Source of the DNA: Chionis minor
Taxonomy: Eukaryota > Chordata > Aves > Charadriiformes > Chionididae
Assembly: GCA_013398295.1 (NCBI GenBank)
Contig: VZSF01009844.1
Span: forward strand, 1 to 64,000
DNA length: 64,000 nucleotides
Direction of reading: 5' to 3'
Below, in pieces: positions 63,608-64,000 of this stretch. Made by a program: the position numbers and the translations under genes. A model generated the notes under the pieces. The model saw only the letters and a program-made list of their open reading frames with translations. It ran no database searches and was not told the DNA's origin. Numbering within the stretch: the stretch's first letter is position 1; every line of letters begins with the position of its first letter.

Positions 63608-64000
63608 GTAAGTTGTAGTTCACGGTTCATAAATTTATCATTAACCATTCTCTGGGCAACTCTAAAGCCATCATTGGACTGCAGTTTGGGAGGGAATAAT
63701 ATAAAATGTGATAGCAAGTGATAGTTACACATTTTAACTTATGCTTCAATCGTGTGGATTTCCCACAGTTCTTGATTTATAAAAGTATAATGGCAGCCTT
63801 AGGACTTTCCAAGGCCATCAGATTCTGCAACATAAAATCCCATGGTCTTCTATATAATTAACTTTTTATTTTCTCAAGGTACTTTCCTACTTGTAATAAT
63901 ATGTCTTAGCTATTACTTACCATCCTTATTAAGTATCCTACTGGATTTTCTAATCTCATGGTTCTCTGTACCCTCCAAACATGTTACCAAATTTACAGGT

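Overview
The window is vertebrate nuclear DNA, almost certainly from a bird. Split genes with GT-AG introns match vertebrate centriolin, complement C5 and TRAF1. Three degenerate CR1 LINE fragments, the typical avian/reptilian retroposon, lie in and around them. The order CNTRL (minus), C5 (plus), TRAF1 (plus) is the mirror image of the human TRAF1-C5-CNTRL block on 9q33. No bacterial, viral or CRISPR-like features were seen.

Layout. Positions 1-10393 carry the first ten coding exons of CNTRL on the minus strand, encoding residues 1-554: an N-terminal leucine-rich repeat domain and the first coiled coils. The gene runs off the left edge. A CpG island at about 11.4-12.26 kb, with NRF-1, YY1 and GC-box motifs, is the likely CNTRL promoter. 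C5 starts at 13720 and ends at 41567. I traced 41 coding exons with phase-consistent joins and no frameshift or premature stop. They total 5037 nt, or 1678 residues, against 1676 in human. The furin site, the C5a anaphylatoxin with six cysteines, a thioester-less TED and the C-terminal C345C domain can all be read. A near-perfect HNF1 motif lies 108 bp before the C5 ATG, as expected for a liver-expressed gene.

From 41.6 to about 61.6 kb there is no convincing protein-coding gene. This stretch holds a decayed CR1 ORF2 fragment (about 45.3-46.4 kb), a short CR1 3' end (about 57.5-57.7 kb) and a second GC-rich island at 59.7-60.85 kb, interrupted by a 318-base assembly gap. The island could hold the TRAF1 promoter and has kappaB-like motifs. 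TRAF1 coding sequence begins at 61649. Two exons are visible (98 residues) before the right edge.

The most interesting observation is that these two TRAF1 exons encode a complete eight-ligand C3HC4 RING finger. Mammalian TRAF1 is known as the TRAF without a RING, and the human protein looks like an internal deletion of the first half of this domain. C5a also differs from the human peptide in its processing site, free cysteine, glycosylation site and C-terminal tail. I found no evidence of a wholly new biological system; the rest is ordinary, well-conserved vertebrate gene structure. All comparisons with human proteins are from memory and were not computed.
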